DNA of 64,000 bases from an uncultured Bacilli bacterium (GTDB taxonomy: Bacteria > Bacillota_I > Bacilli_A > RF39 > UBA660). The position numbers and the translations under genes were made by a program. The stretch lies in assembly GCA_934182615.1 (NCBI GenBank), contig CAKPRO010000004.1, positions 1 through 64,000 of the forward strand, written 5' to 3'. This document shows, piece after piece, positions 26,017-34,391 of this stretch. The first letter of the stretch is position 1. Each line of letters opens with the position of its first letter. The notes under the pieces are model-generated. The model ran no database searches, had not been told where the DNA came from, and was given only the letters and a program-made list of their open reading frames with translations.

Positions 26017-26805
26017 ATGAATAATTATATTCCTCCATTTACTATTACTAACGATATACTTGCCTTAACTTCAAGTATTATGGAAAAAGTTGGTAGACTT
26101 AATAACTATACTAATATAGATAAAAAACCTATTTTAAGAAAGAATAACACAATCAATTCTATTCATTCTTCTTTAGCAATAGAAAATAATTCATTAACTT
26201 TAAGTCAAGTAAAAGATGTAATTGATGGAAAAGCTGTTATAGGTTCACAAAGAGAAATTCAAGAAGTAAAAAATGCCTATGATGCCTATGAAGAGTTAGA
26301 AAATATAAATCCTTATAAAGTAGATGAATTAAAAAGAATTCATGGTATTATGACTTTTCTTACTATAAAAGATGCTGGTGAATTTAGAAATGGTGATGAA
26401 GGAGTATTCGATGGTGATAACCTAATATTTATGGCTCCAGGGCCAAAGTTAGTTCCTGAACTTATAAATAATTTATTTACTTGGATGAATAACTATAAAG
26501 ATGAAATAAATCCATTAATAATGTCTTCAGTTTTTAACTATGAATTTGTTTTTATCCATCCATTTAGTGATGGTAATGGTAGAATGGCTAGACTATGGCA
26601 AAATGTTATTTTATCTAAATGGCGTGAAATATTCAAATATGTAACTATTGAAAATCAAATAAAAAAATATCAAAATGAATATTATGAAGCAATCAATACT
26701 TGTAATATAAATGGTGACTCTACTATCTTTATAGAATTTATGTTAAAAATGATTAACAATACCCTTGAAGAACTAGTAATAACTACAAATAACAAAGATA
26801 ACTAA
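26017..26805 (+). CDS. Fic domain protein (class II, self-inhibited type)
   Basis: 262 aa from ATG 26017 (GGTGAT four bases before). The Fic core HPFSDGNGRMARLW is complete. Upstream the inhibitory helix motif SSLAIENN matches the (S/T)xxxE(G/N) of class II Fic enzymes that block their own AMPylation site. A hairpin segment (GVFDGDNLIFMAPGP) provides the target-docking flap. It would AMPylate a protein target, unknown here. It stands alone, with no toxin-antitoxin partner. Confidence 0.9.
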   Translation: MNNYIPPFTITNDILALTSSIMEKVGRLNNYTNIDKKPILRKNNTINSIHSSLAIENNSLTLSQVKDVIDGKAVIGSQREIQEVKNAYDAYEELENINPYKVDELKRIHGIMTFLTIKDAGEFRNGDEGVFDGDNLIFMAPGPKLVPELINNLFTWMNNYKDEINPLIMSSVFNYEFVFIHPFSDGNGRMARLWQNVILSKWREIFKYVTIENQIKKYQNEYYEAINTCNINGDSTIFIEFMLKMINNTLEELVITTNNKDN

Positions 26806-26834
26806 AAAGTACTAAATCACATTAGTACTTTTTC
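26804..26834 (+). terminator. Terminator after fic
   Basis: Stem AAAAGTACTAA/TTAGTACTTTT starting on the stop codon, with a T run after it. Confidence 0.85.
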
Positions 26835-26897
26835 TCATAATATTTTTACTATATCTTTTTCTTATTTTATAATTTTTTTCAAATATTCACTATTTTT

Positions 26898-28706
26898 CTA
26901 TCTCTTAACAAAATACTCATCATACCACTTAAGAAAACTATATACTGCCCATATCTTTCTATAATTATCTTTCTCTCTATTCTTATGTTCATCTAATATT
27001 TTAATTAAATAATCAGTATTAAATAATTCTTTAGAAATATCAGTATTAAAAGTATTTTTAATCTCTTCATAGAAGTCTTCTTCTCTTATCCATTCCCTAA
27101 TAGGAACAGGAAAACCAAGTTTCTTCTTTTTCCATGCATCATTAGGTATTACCTTTCTAGCGGCATTTCTAAGAGCCACTTTCGTAGTACCATCACTTAC
27201 CTTATAATTCTTAGGTAACATTCTAGCAACATCAAATACTTTCATATCAGTAAATGGTACTCTAGATTCAATAGAATGAGCCATAGTCATCTTATCTACT
27301 ATTGTAAGAATATTATTACTAAGCCAATATCTAATATCAACCGCTAGCATCTTGTCTAGTTTATTATAGTCTTTATATTCTTCATAAACATCTTTAACAA
27401 TATCTTTATTCTTAATATAATTATCTACCTTTAATACATCTTTAAGTTCATCATCATAATAAGTTCTATTAATACTAACATAAGATTCCTCTAAAGGTAA
27501 TCCTCTTCTTATAATATATCTAGTAATCTTATTCTTAGGAAGAATCTTACAAATACTAGCAATACTCTTTCTAATAAAGAAAGGAAGTTTAGTATAAAAA
27601 TTATCATCATAACTATTATATCCCCCAAAGAATTCGTCAGCACCTTCACCCGATAAAACAACCTTTACATCCTTGCTTGCAAGTCTAGATAAAAAGTATA
27701 CAGCAATAGCACATCCATCCGCAGTAGGTTCATCCATGTGGTAGTAGACTTCACTTAAAGCATTCATATATTCTTCTTTACTAATCTTTTCACTAATATT
27801 CTTAATATTAAGTTTATCAGTTAAATCTTTAGCATAATCAATCTCACTATACTTAGCCAAATCAAAACCAATAGTATAAGTCCTATCAGGTTTAGCAAGA
27901 CTAACTAAATAAGAAGAATCAACACCACTAGATAAAAATGAACCAACTTCAACATCACTAATCAAGTGATGGTCAGTAGAATCTTTCATAGCCTTACCTA
28001 TTTCCTCTACTACTTCATCAAAACTCTTATCAGTATTACCAAACTCTACTTTAAAATATCTATCTATTTTAATCTTTCTCTTCTTTACATCTATTGTCAT
28101 AGAGTGTCCACTAGGAAGTCTATATACTCCTTTAAAGAATGTCTCGTCAGTAGGAGTAAAACTAAATGTCAAATAAGCTCCTAATAATTCTTTATTAAGT
28201 ACTTTCTTAAATTTAGGATAAGCAAGAAAACTCTTAATCTCTGAACCAAATAATATCGTATCACCATCATGATAATAATATAAAGGTTTAATACCAAACT
28301 GATCTCTTGATATAAATATCTCTCCCTTATTCTTATCATAAATAGCATAAGCAAACATACCTCTTAATTTCTTAGGTAAATCATGCCCCCATTTCTCATA
28401 ACCATGTAATACTACTTCAGTATCAGATTCAGTTTCAAACTTATACTCAGTAAGTTCTTCTTTTAATTCTTTATAATTATATACTTCACCATTATACATA
28501 ATAAGAATACTTTTATCTTCATTATATATCGGTTGATTACCTCCTGCTAAATCTATAATAGATAATCTTCTTTGTCCTAAAGCAACATCACCCTCTACAA
28601 ATATACCTTCAGCATCAGGTCCTCTATGAAGTATCTTTTCATTCATACTTCTAATTAATTTATCTTTATTCTTATCTTTACTTATAATTCCATTTATTCC
28701 ACACAT
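26898..28706 (-). CDS. asnB: Asparagine synthetase (glutamine-hydrolysing)
   Basis: 602 aa starting at MCGINGII, so Cys2 becomes the N-terminal nucleophile; the upstream in-frame ATG is dismissed because it would bury it. GAGGT stands before the start. An N-terminal class II glutaminase domain (LHRGPDAEGIF, YNGEVYNYKEL) is followed by an ATP pyrophosphatase domain (SFLSSGVDSSYL, VLSGEGADEFFGG). It makes Asn from Asp, Gln and ATP. Single gene behind an extended -10 element (TGGTATACT). Confidence 0.95.
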   Translation of the reverse strand: MCGINGIISKDKNKDKLIRSMNEKILHRGPDAEGIFVEGDVALGQRRLSIIDLAGGNQPIYNEDKSILIMYNGEVYNYKELKEELTEYKFETESDTEVVLHGYEKWGHDLPKKLRGMFAYAIYDKNKGEIFISRDQFGIKPLYYYHDGDTILFGSEIKSFLAYPKFKKVLNKELLGAYLTFSFTPTDETFFKGVYRLPSGHSMTIDVKKRKIKIDRYFKVEFGNTDKSFDEVVEEIGKAMKDSTDHHLISDVEVGSFLSSGVDSSYLVSLAKPDRTYTIGFDLAKYSEIDYAKDLTDKLNIKNISEKISKEEYMNALSEVYYHMDEPTADGCAIAVYFLSRLASKDVKVVLSGEGADEFFGGYNSYDDNFYTKLPFFIRKSIASICKILPKNKITRYIIRRGLPLEESYVSINRTYYDDELKDVLKVDNYIKNKDIVKDVYEEYKDYNKLDKMLAVDIRYWLSNNILTIVDKMTMAHSIESRVPFTDMKVFDVARMLPKNYKVSDGTTKVALRNAARKVIPNDAWKKKKLGFPVPIREWIREEDFYEEIKNTFNTDISKELFNTDYLIKILDEHKNREKDNYRKIWAVYSFLKWYDEYFVKR

Positions 28707-28747
28707 ATAAATACCTCGCTTATACTTAGTATACCACAAAAGAAAAA

Positions 28748-28768
28748 AAGTAAAAATATTTTTACTTA
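28748..28768 (-). terminator. Terminator after the BRO-N gene
   Basis: Near palindrome AAGTAAAAATATTTTTACTT with a T tract on the minus strand. Confidence 0.75.
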
Positions 28769-28799
28769 TTATTTACTCTTTCTTTACAAAATCTTTTAA

Positions 28800-29651
28800 C
28801 TATTTAGTTTCTATTTCATTTATATATTGATAATTTAAGTTATTTTGGGATGTGATTACTGTTTTACCTAAATTTTTTTCCAAATCATCTCTTGCCACTT
28901 TAGCAGTATGTCCACCCATTTTAGCTATTTTTTTATTTTGTTCTAATCCATATGGTTTATACTCCTTAGTTAATTCACGAGTGGCTACTTCTCCAAGATT
29001 GGTAAGTGCTACTTCTATATCGGTCATATTATCTCTTAGTGATTCTTTTCTAATATTTTTATATACTTTATATTCACTTGCTTTCATACCAGATATTTCT
29101 TGATATATTTCATTAGTAAGGATTCCATATTCGTAGTCCTTAGTTATACCACTTTCTTTCCAGATATCTGTTAATTTATTTCTACTTAGTATTCCTTTTA
29201 ATCTTTCTTCTATCCATTTGTCTGAATATCCTCTTTTACGATAATAATTTACTGCTCTATTAATTGCTATCTCTGGATCAAATATTTCATCTATTCTTTC
29301 ACTTCCTAAATTAGCAAGCCATAGTTTAAATGGTTCTGCTTTAGGACTGGGAACTGACTCAATAAGTCTAAATATCCCTTTGGTATCTAATGTATCTGTA
29401 TTATAATATTTACCATCTTTTGATTTCATTTTCAGTTGGTTAGTATTACTAACCAACTCACTTCCTTCATTATGTAATTTACCTTTTAACCATTTCCAAT
29501 AATTTCTTGATTTTTGATAATCACTATTTGTTAATGCTGCAATTACATCTACAACACTATAATAGTATTCTTCTTCTTCACTATTCCAAACACTTCTTAT
29601 TTCGTTATTTTCAAATAAATTGGTTATTGTTTGTAATTTTGTTTTTTCCAT
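28800..29651 (-). CDS. BRO-N/antirepressor-like DNA-binding protein
   Basis: 283 aa. The N-terminal half matches the Bro-N fold (RSVWNSEEEEYYYSVVDVIAALT, DTLDTKGIFRLIESVPSPKAEPFKLWL). The C-terminal half is charged and helical with GGHTAKVAR. Bro-N proteins are usual in phages and appear as orphan chromosomal genes in Firmicutes and Bacteroidota. There are no phage genes nearby. It has its own promoter (TTGAAA-17-TATAGT) and terminator. Confidence 0.82.
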   Translation of the reverse strand: MEKTKLQTITNLFENNEIRSVWNSEEEEYYYSVVDVIAALTNSDYQKSRNYWKWLKGKLHNEGSELVSNTNQLKMKSKDGKYYNTDTLDTKGIFRLIESVPSPKAEPFKLWLANLGSERIDEIFDPEIAINRAVNYYRKRGYSDKWIEERLKGILSRNKLTDIWKESGITKDYEYGILTNEIYQEISGMKASEYKVYKNIRKESLRDNMTDIEVALTNLGEVATRELTKEYKPYGLEQNKKIAKMGGHTAKVARDDLEKNLGKTVITSQNNLNYQYINEIETK

Positions 29652-29703
29652 AGTTAATACCTCCCAAAAAATTTAATTTTTTTACACTTTTTTAAGCATA
29701 AAA

Positions 29704-29732
29704 ACTATATCATATTTATTCTAACTTTTCAA
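29704..29732 (-). promoter_or_regulatory. SigA-type promoter of the BRO-N gene
   Basis: Minus strand: TTGAAA (29727-29732), 17 bases, TATAGT (29704-29709), about 50 bases before the start codon. Confidence 0.7.
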
Positions 29733-29751
29733 GAGGCTTAATGTTATTTTT

Positions 29752-30573
29752 TTATATATTCTTCTTATTAAATCTTTCTTTATAAGAACAATGTTTACAT
29801 ATATCTAAATATACTTTATTATCATTAAATTCCTTAATAGTATTTTTAAACTTATCACTACTTATAATATCTTCCATACTATCAGTAAAGATATTACCTA
29901 AATTACTTTCTCCTTCACTATCTAAGCAGCAGATACTAACTACTCCATTTGATAATATAGCTATTTGACTTTTACCACCTAAACAAGTACCCTCTTCTTT
30001 ATAATAACTACTACTAGTACTAGGCCAATCAAACTTACTATCTAAACTTAAATAAACTTTATTATCTAACTTCATCTTATCATATAATTCATTTACTTTA
30101 TATTTAAGTCTAATCATATCTAAATATTTATTATTTAAAGTATCTAAACTCTTATCTAATGTCCAAAATCTATAACTAATATAAGGATATTCTAAATTAT
30201 CTACTACTTCAAATATATCTTCTAAATAATTATCTTTATTATTCTCACTATGTAGTGATATATTTATTTGATATATATTATCATACTTACTTAGTATATC
30301 TAATCTATCTTTAAGAAATACCCCATTAGTAGTAATACATACTTTTTTATTATATTTCTTACATATACTTAGTATATCATCTAAATAATGATGACTAAGA
30401 GCTTCTCCCTTAACATGTAAATAAATATAATCAGTATACATAGTAATCTTACTCATAACTAATTCAAATTCATCTATACTCATTTCTTTTTTATTTCTTT
30501 TACTATTACTACAAAAAGAACACTTTAAATTACAAATATTAGTTATTTCTATATATATTCTTTTAAACTTCAT
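29752..30573 (-). CDS. Radical SAM protein with SPASM-like C-terminus
   Basis: 273 aa. CNLKCSFC (with the usual CxxxCxxC spacing from ICNLKCSFC) binds the radical SAM cluster. The C-terminal Cys set (GTCLGG, SICCLD, DICKHCSY) resembles a SPASM/twitch auxiliary cluster. Small for the family. No precursor peptide gene or other maturase is adjacent, so its substrate is open. Single gene; a clear RBS is hard to see. Confidence 0.85.
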   Translation of the reverse strand: MKFKRIYIEITNICNLKCSFCSNSKRNKKEMSIDEFELVMSKITMYTDYIYLHVKGEALSHHYLDDILSICKKYNKKVCITTNGVFLKDRLDILSKYDNIYQINISLHSENNKDNYLEDIFEVVDNLEYPYISYRFWTLDKSLDTLNNKYLDMIRLKYKVNELYDKMKLDNKVYLSLDSKFDWPSTSSSYYKEEGTCLGGKSQIAILSNGVVSICCLDSEGESNLGNIFTDSMEDIISSDKFKNTIKEFNDNKVYLDICKHCSYKERFNKKNI

Positions 30574-30648
30574 ACTATTACCTCTTTAACTACTTAGTAT
30601 TATATAATATTTATTATCTTAAATCAATACTAACTATTTATTTACCTT

Positions 30649-30730
30649 TCATGAAAATCCAAGGTATTTTCATGTCCAATCTAGCCTAATTCTTAGTCTA
30701 TATTGGAGTCTCATTAGACCCATCACATTT
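30649..30730. repeat. Three-hairpin intergenic repeat, copy A2
   Basis: Nearly identical to copy A1 over hairpins 1-3, with CATGAAAAT-C-CAAGG-T-ATTTTCATG as its first hairpin. After GTCTCATTAGAC it diverges (CATCACATTT). It is in the gap between the radical SAM gene start and nth, downstream of nth. Confidence 0.85.
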
Positions 30731-30754
30731 ACAGTTAAAGCCAAAAGAAAAAAA

Positions 30755-30864
30755 CCATATCAATTAAGTATTCACCCCGAATATAATAGATATGGTTGAT
30801 ATTTATTCTAAAACTTAGAATAAGGTTTAGAATAACACTCTAAGACTATTTAGACTTAGAGTGT
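30755..30864. repeat. Hairpin cluster after nth
   Basis: Three more hairpins: CCATATC/GATATGG (30755-30795) with a GTATTC/GAATAT inner pairing; TATTCTAAA-C-CTTATTCTAAG-T-TTTAGAATA on the minus strand (30804-30834); and ACACTCTAAG/CTTAGAGTGT (30835-30864), which overlaps the nth stop. The middle one has the C facing T mismatch of the wider family. Confidence 0.7.
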
Positions 30865-31481
30865 ATAGAATAATATTTACATATATCTTTTAATTTACAA
30901 TCATCACATAGAGGATTAATACTCTTACACTTATACCTACCAAAGAATACAAGTTGATGATGAATCTTACTAAGACTATCTTTAGGAAATAAATAATTAA
31001 GTTTATTCTCTACTTCAAGTACATTATCATCTTCACCAGCTAAATCAAGTCTCTTACTAACCCTATTAACATGAGTATCCACCGCTACTAAAGGTTCATT
31101 ATATATAACAGATAAAAATACATTAATAGTCTTTCTCCCTACACCGGGTAAACTACTTAAATATTCCCTATCATTAGGAATAATCTTAATATTATCATTA
31201 ATTAATCTATTAGCAATCTCTTTAATAAATATAGCCTTCTTCTTATAAGTACCAATAGGTCTAATAATACTTTCAATATCTTTAATATCAGCCTTACTAA
31301 GTTTCTCTAAAGAATCATACTTCCCAAATAAAACCCTATTAACCATATTAACTCTCTTATCAGTAGTCTGTGCACTCATAACAATAGCCAGTAATAACTC
31401 ATAATCTTTACTATACTCTAACTCACACTTAGGATTAGGAAATAAATAATCTAAGTAATCAATTATCTTATTAATCATCAT
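30846..31481 (-). CDS. nth: Endonuclease III (DNA glycosylase/AP lyase)
   Basis: 211 aa. Helix-hairpin-helix LPGVGRKTINVF with the catalytic Lys, catalytic Asp in AVDTHVNRVSKRL, and the FeS loop CKSINPLCDDCKLKDIC (C-x6-C-x2-C-x5-C). It removes oxidised pyrimidines. It overlaps the end of dnaD, the same order as in Bacillus. The 3' end lies inside a large hairpin. Confidence 0.95.
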   Translation of the reverse strand: MMINKIIDYLDYLFPNPKCELEYSKDYELLLAIVMSAQTTDKRVNMVNRVLFGKYDSLEKLSKADIKDIESIIRPIGTYKKKAIFIKEIANRLINDNIKIIPNDREYLSSLPGVGRKTINVFLSVIYNEPLVAVDTHVNRVSKRLDLAGEDDNVLEVENKLNYLFPKDSLSKIHHQLVFFGRYKCKSINPLCDDCKLKDICKYYSIHSKSK

Positions 31482-32124
31482 TTAACCAATCATAGTAGAA
31501 GACTTCTCTATCTTCTTTCTTACTCTCTCTCATCTTTTCTTTAGCAGCCATAACATCTCTCTTAGTCTTATAACCTTTCTTTCTCCAAGTATAAAGTACT
31601 GTCTCAATATATCTAAGACTATTAGCCCCATTATATATAGCCTCTTTTAAAGCCTCCATAATAAGTTCATGAGAAAAATTATCCTCTATCCAACCATTAA
31701 TAACCTGGCATTCTATAGGAGATATAGTCCTACCAAACTCACTTTCAAATACAGAATAAATATCACTATTATCCAAAGTCTTCTCTTCATCTTTCTTATC
31801 AATAACTAAAGACATAATCTTACTATATAACAAATCTAAAGATATATATTCAGCACTCTTACCATCACTATTCTTCTCAACAATAATAGATATAATCTTC
31901 TTCTCACTAAGATTATTAAGTAACTCCATAACCTTATACTTATCCATACCAAGAGACTCTCCTATCGAACTAGGATCATATATAACCTTATCTCCCTCAT
32001 CAATAACAAATATAAGTATAATAAGTTCTTCAGCAGTAATACCAAGTCTTAAATAATAATTAAATAAATATCTCGGTAACACAATCGGTTTCATCCTAAG
32101 TATCTTCTCTAACCCTTCCATCAT
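31471..32124 (-). CDS. dnaD: DnaD replication initiation protein
   Basis: 217 aa. N-terminal winged helix (LGITAEELIILIFV, DPSSIGESLGMDKYKVMELL) and C-terminal DDBH2 helical domain (VFESEFGRTISPIECQVINGW, YIETVLYTWRKKGYKT). The family helps open and load helicase at oriC and restart sites. It is flanked by nth after and the TseB-like gene before it, four-base overlap with the latter. Confidence 0.93.
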   Translation of the reverse strand: MMEGLEKILRMKPIVLPRYLFNYYLRLGITAEELIILIFVIDEGDKVIYDPSSIGESLGMDKYKVMELLNNLSEKKIISIIVEKNSDGKSAEYISLDLLYSKIMSLVIDKKDEEKTLDNSDIYSVFESEFGRTISPIECQVINGWIEDNFSHELIMEALKEAIYNGANSLRYIETVLYTWRKKGYKTKRDVMAAKEKMRESKKEDREVFYYDWLNDD

Positions 32125-32531
32125 ATACCTCCTACATCTATATCAAATACCTCTTCTAAAGTACTAACATCATAATATTTATAAGTAAGTTTATCCTTAT
32201 CTCTTACCTTATCTTCGTAGTAGATATTACTTCTTCTATAAACAATGTCTAACTTACTAGCAGATAATTCACTAATATCTTTACTATATACCTTATCATA
32301 ATTCAAATCAAATACATAAACATATTTATCATCTTTAACTATATAATAATTATTACTCTTATTATAATAACTAATATTTTTAATATCAGTATTACTATAT
32401 ATATCATTTAATATACTCTTCTTATATTTATTATTTCTACTTACTGGAATAATAAATATACTAAGTATTAAAATAATCATAACTATAATAACAATAATAT
32501 AACTAATAATATTCTTCTTCTTTCTTTTCAT
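32121..32531 (-). CDS. TseB/YpmB-like membrane protein (DUF5590)
   Basis: 136 aa. A Lys-rich start, one membrane helix (about residues 8-29), then a small extracellular domain with the pattern YYNKSNNYYIVKDDKYVYVFD typical of the DUF5590 proteins that help elongation-type cell wall synthesis. The support is layout: in Bacillus ypmB sits just ahead of aspB-asnS-dnaD-nth. Sequence similarity is weak, so this is partly inference from position. Confidence 0.7.
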   Translation of the reverse strand: MKRKKKNIISYIIVIIVMIILILSIFIIPVSRNNKYKKSILNDIYSNTDIKNISYYNKSNNYYIVKDDKYVYVFDLNYDKVYSKDISELSASKLDIVYRRSNIYYEDKVRDKDKLTYKYYDVSTLEEVFDIDVGGI

Positions 32532-32562
32532 TTATTCCCTCACTATAACTGTTCTTATTATA

Positions 32563-33147
32563 CTATGAAATTAACTTTTTGTGAATAGTTTTTCCTCTTC
32601 TTTTATATGATGTTACAGTATAATCATCCCCTTCAAAAGTAATTGTAGTATAACAATCATTATCTATAGTATAAGAATCAATCCATACTTTAGCTAACAT
32701 ATACATAAACTTATAATTAAACTTAGTATAACTATCATATAAAAGTACCATATTATCATTTAATTCTATATAAAAATCTTTATTTATATCATATAAATAT
32801 ATAAAATTACAATCTCTATAATCACTATCTTTATATTTATCTATATAAATACATAACTTCTTATTATTCATCATAATCTCTATCTTATCATCACTTCTAT
32901 AAATAATATCATTATTATTAAAATACTTAGTCTTATTAATATCAATAACATAATCATAATAAATATCATCTATATCATTTAATATTACCTTATAAAAAAT
33001 ATCATTCTTATTAATAAGTAATATAATCCCAGTATCATTTTTAATAAATCTAATAGAATTATCTTCAAGAAAATTATAATCTTCTCTATTATCTTGATAA
33101 CTACAAGAACATATAAATAAACACATTATTATAAGTATATATTTCAT
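32563..33147 (-). CDS. Putative lipoprotein, unknown
   Basis: 194 aa. A short signal ends in a lipobox (FICSCS), then an Asn/Asp/Tyr-rich secreted domain with a repeating beta pattern. It seems to lack a clear ribosome binding site; the sequence before the start is T-rich. It lies between cca and the TseB-like gene on the same strand, 41 bases from cca. Function unknown. Confidence 0.7.
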   Translation of the reverse strand: MKYILIIMCLFICSCSYQDNREDYNFLEDNSIRFIKNDTGIILLINKNDIFYKVILNDIDDIYYDYVIDINKTKYFNNNDIIYRSDDKIEIMMNNKKLCIYIDKYKDSDYRDCNFIYLYDINKDFYIELNDNMVLLYDSYTKFNYKFMYMLAKVWIDSYTIDNDCYTTITFEGDDYTVTSYKRRGKTIHKKLIS

Positions 33148-33175
33148 ACTAAGTAATATGCAAATAAAAAGAAAA

Positions 33176-33189
33176 AAGACATAAGTCTT
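33176..33189 (-). terminator. Terminator overlapping the cca stop
   Basis: Small stem AAGAC/GTCTT with loop TTAT, followed on the minus strand by a long T-rich tract. Confidence 0.65.
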
Positions 33190-34282
33190 ATTCCATATAA
33201 TTATCTATAACATATCTCTTAATATCATCATAAGTATTAGAAAGTTTATTATATAATATCTTCTTCTCAATATCATCCATAATATCCTTAATATATTTGC
33301 CAGGTTCTTTTCCTAATATTTTACTAATATCATTACCATGAATAACAATATCTCTTCTGGTAAGTATTGGTAATTCACTTTGCATCTTATTTAATTTTCT
33401 TTTGGATAAACCTTTAATATCAGCATAGACAGTACATAAATATAAACCATATTTATATAATAAATAATTATCTATTTCATTATATTTAAGTAACTCTCTA
33501 AGGTTAAGGATCTGCTCTTTCTCAACTTTAGTAAAAGGATAAATATCCTCTACTTCTAGCTGACACCATATACCAATTAAATCAGTACATAGTATAATAT
33601 TACTAAGATTATTAATACCAAGTACATTAGTAAGATTAAGATCAAGTATTAACCTTCTACCCCTCTCTTTATTCTTAGAAGAAAATATCTTATCTAATTC
33701 CTCTTTCTTTCTCTCCATAGATAATTTCTTTAATAAATATCCATACTTTCCTAAGTAGTAGTAGGTCTTCTTCTCAATATCAAACTCCAGAATAGTAGCA
33801 AATCTAATACATCTAAGTATTCTAAGAGAATCCTCTTTAATCTTATATCTAGGATTACCTACTGTCCTAAGTATTCTATTATCTAAATCACTTCTTACTC
33901 CTAGTACATCAAGAACTTCACCCTTATCATTAATACATAAAGTATTAATCGTAAAGTCTCTTCTAAGTAGATCTTTCTTTATATCCCTAATATACTTAAT
34001 CTTAATAGGTCTTCGATTAGACTCATACTTAATCTCTTTTCTAAAAGTAGTAACATCAAACTTATATCCCTTATAAGTAATAACAACACTACCATATTGC
34101 ATATCAGATACCTTAACATCCTCAAATATATCTAGTATCTCTTTAGGAGTAGCACTAGTACATATATCAATATCATTACTCTTTCTTCCAAGTAATACAT
34201 CCCTAGTATAACCTCCTACTATATAGGCAGCATATCCATTATCATTTAATATTCTAAGTAATTCTCTTGCTTTATCTTCCAT
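33188..34282 (-). CDS. cca: CCA-adding tRNA nucleotidyltransferase
   Basis: 364 aa. N-terminal polymerase head with GGYTRDVLLGRKSNDIDICT (two metal-binding Asp in DID), RRDFTINTL, and the neck motif EDSLRILRCIRFA; then an HD-like helical region. It adds or repairs the 3'-CCA of tRNAs. The tRNA-Arg in this window already encodes CCA. Promoter TTGCAT-16-TATAAT with an upstream TGG is 18 bases before the start. Confidence 0.93.
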   Translation of the reverse strand: MEDKARELLRILNDNGYAAYIVGGYTRDVLLGRKSNDIDICTSATPKEILDIFEDVKVSDMQYGSVVITYKGYKFDVTTFRKEIKYESNRRPIKIKYIRDIKKDLLRRDFTINTLCINDKGEVLDVLGVRSDLDNRILRTVGNPRYKIKEDSLRILRCIRFATILEFDIEKKTYYYLGKYGYLLKKLSMERKKEELDKIFSSKNKERGRRLILDLNLTNVLGINNLSNIILCTDLIGIWCQLEVEDIYPFTKVEKEQILNLRELLKYNEIDNYLLYKYGLYLCTVYADIKGLSKRKLNKMQSELPILTRRDIVIHGNDISKILGKEPGKYIKDIMDDIEKKILYNKLSNTYDDIKRYVIDNYME

Positions 34283-34299
34283 AATACCTCTCTATACAT

Positions 34300-34327
34300 A
34301 TTATACCAAATGAAAGAAAAAATGCAA
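34300..34327 (-). promoter_or_regulatory. Promoter of cca
   Basis: Minus strand: TTGCAT (34322-34327), 16 bases ending TGG, TATAAT (34300-34305), with a GAGAGG site before the ATG. Confidence 0.7.
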
Positions 34328-34346
34328 AGTAACATATAGTTACTTT
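34326..34346 (-). terminator. Terminator after thrS
   Basis: Stem AAAGTAAC/GTTACTTT around ATATA, then GCATTTTTTC on the minus strand. It overlaps the -35 of cca. Confidence 0.75.
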
Positions 34347-34391
34347 ACACTTTTATTATTTATATTGGTTTTATTATTTGTATTTCTTTTA

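Noticed and set aside
26017..26805. Fic toxin of a toxin-antitoxin pair
   Set aside because: It has its own inhibitory helix and no small antitoxin gene next to it.
29752..30573. RiPP maturase for a peptide
   Set aside because: No short precursor ORF or transporter is adjacent, so this role is not claimed.
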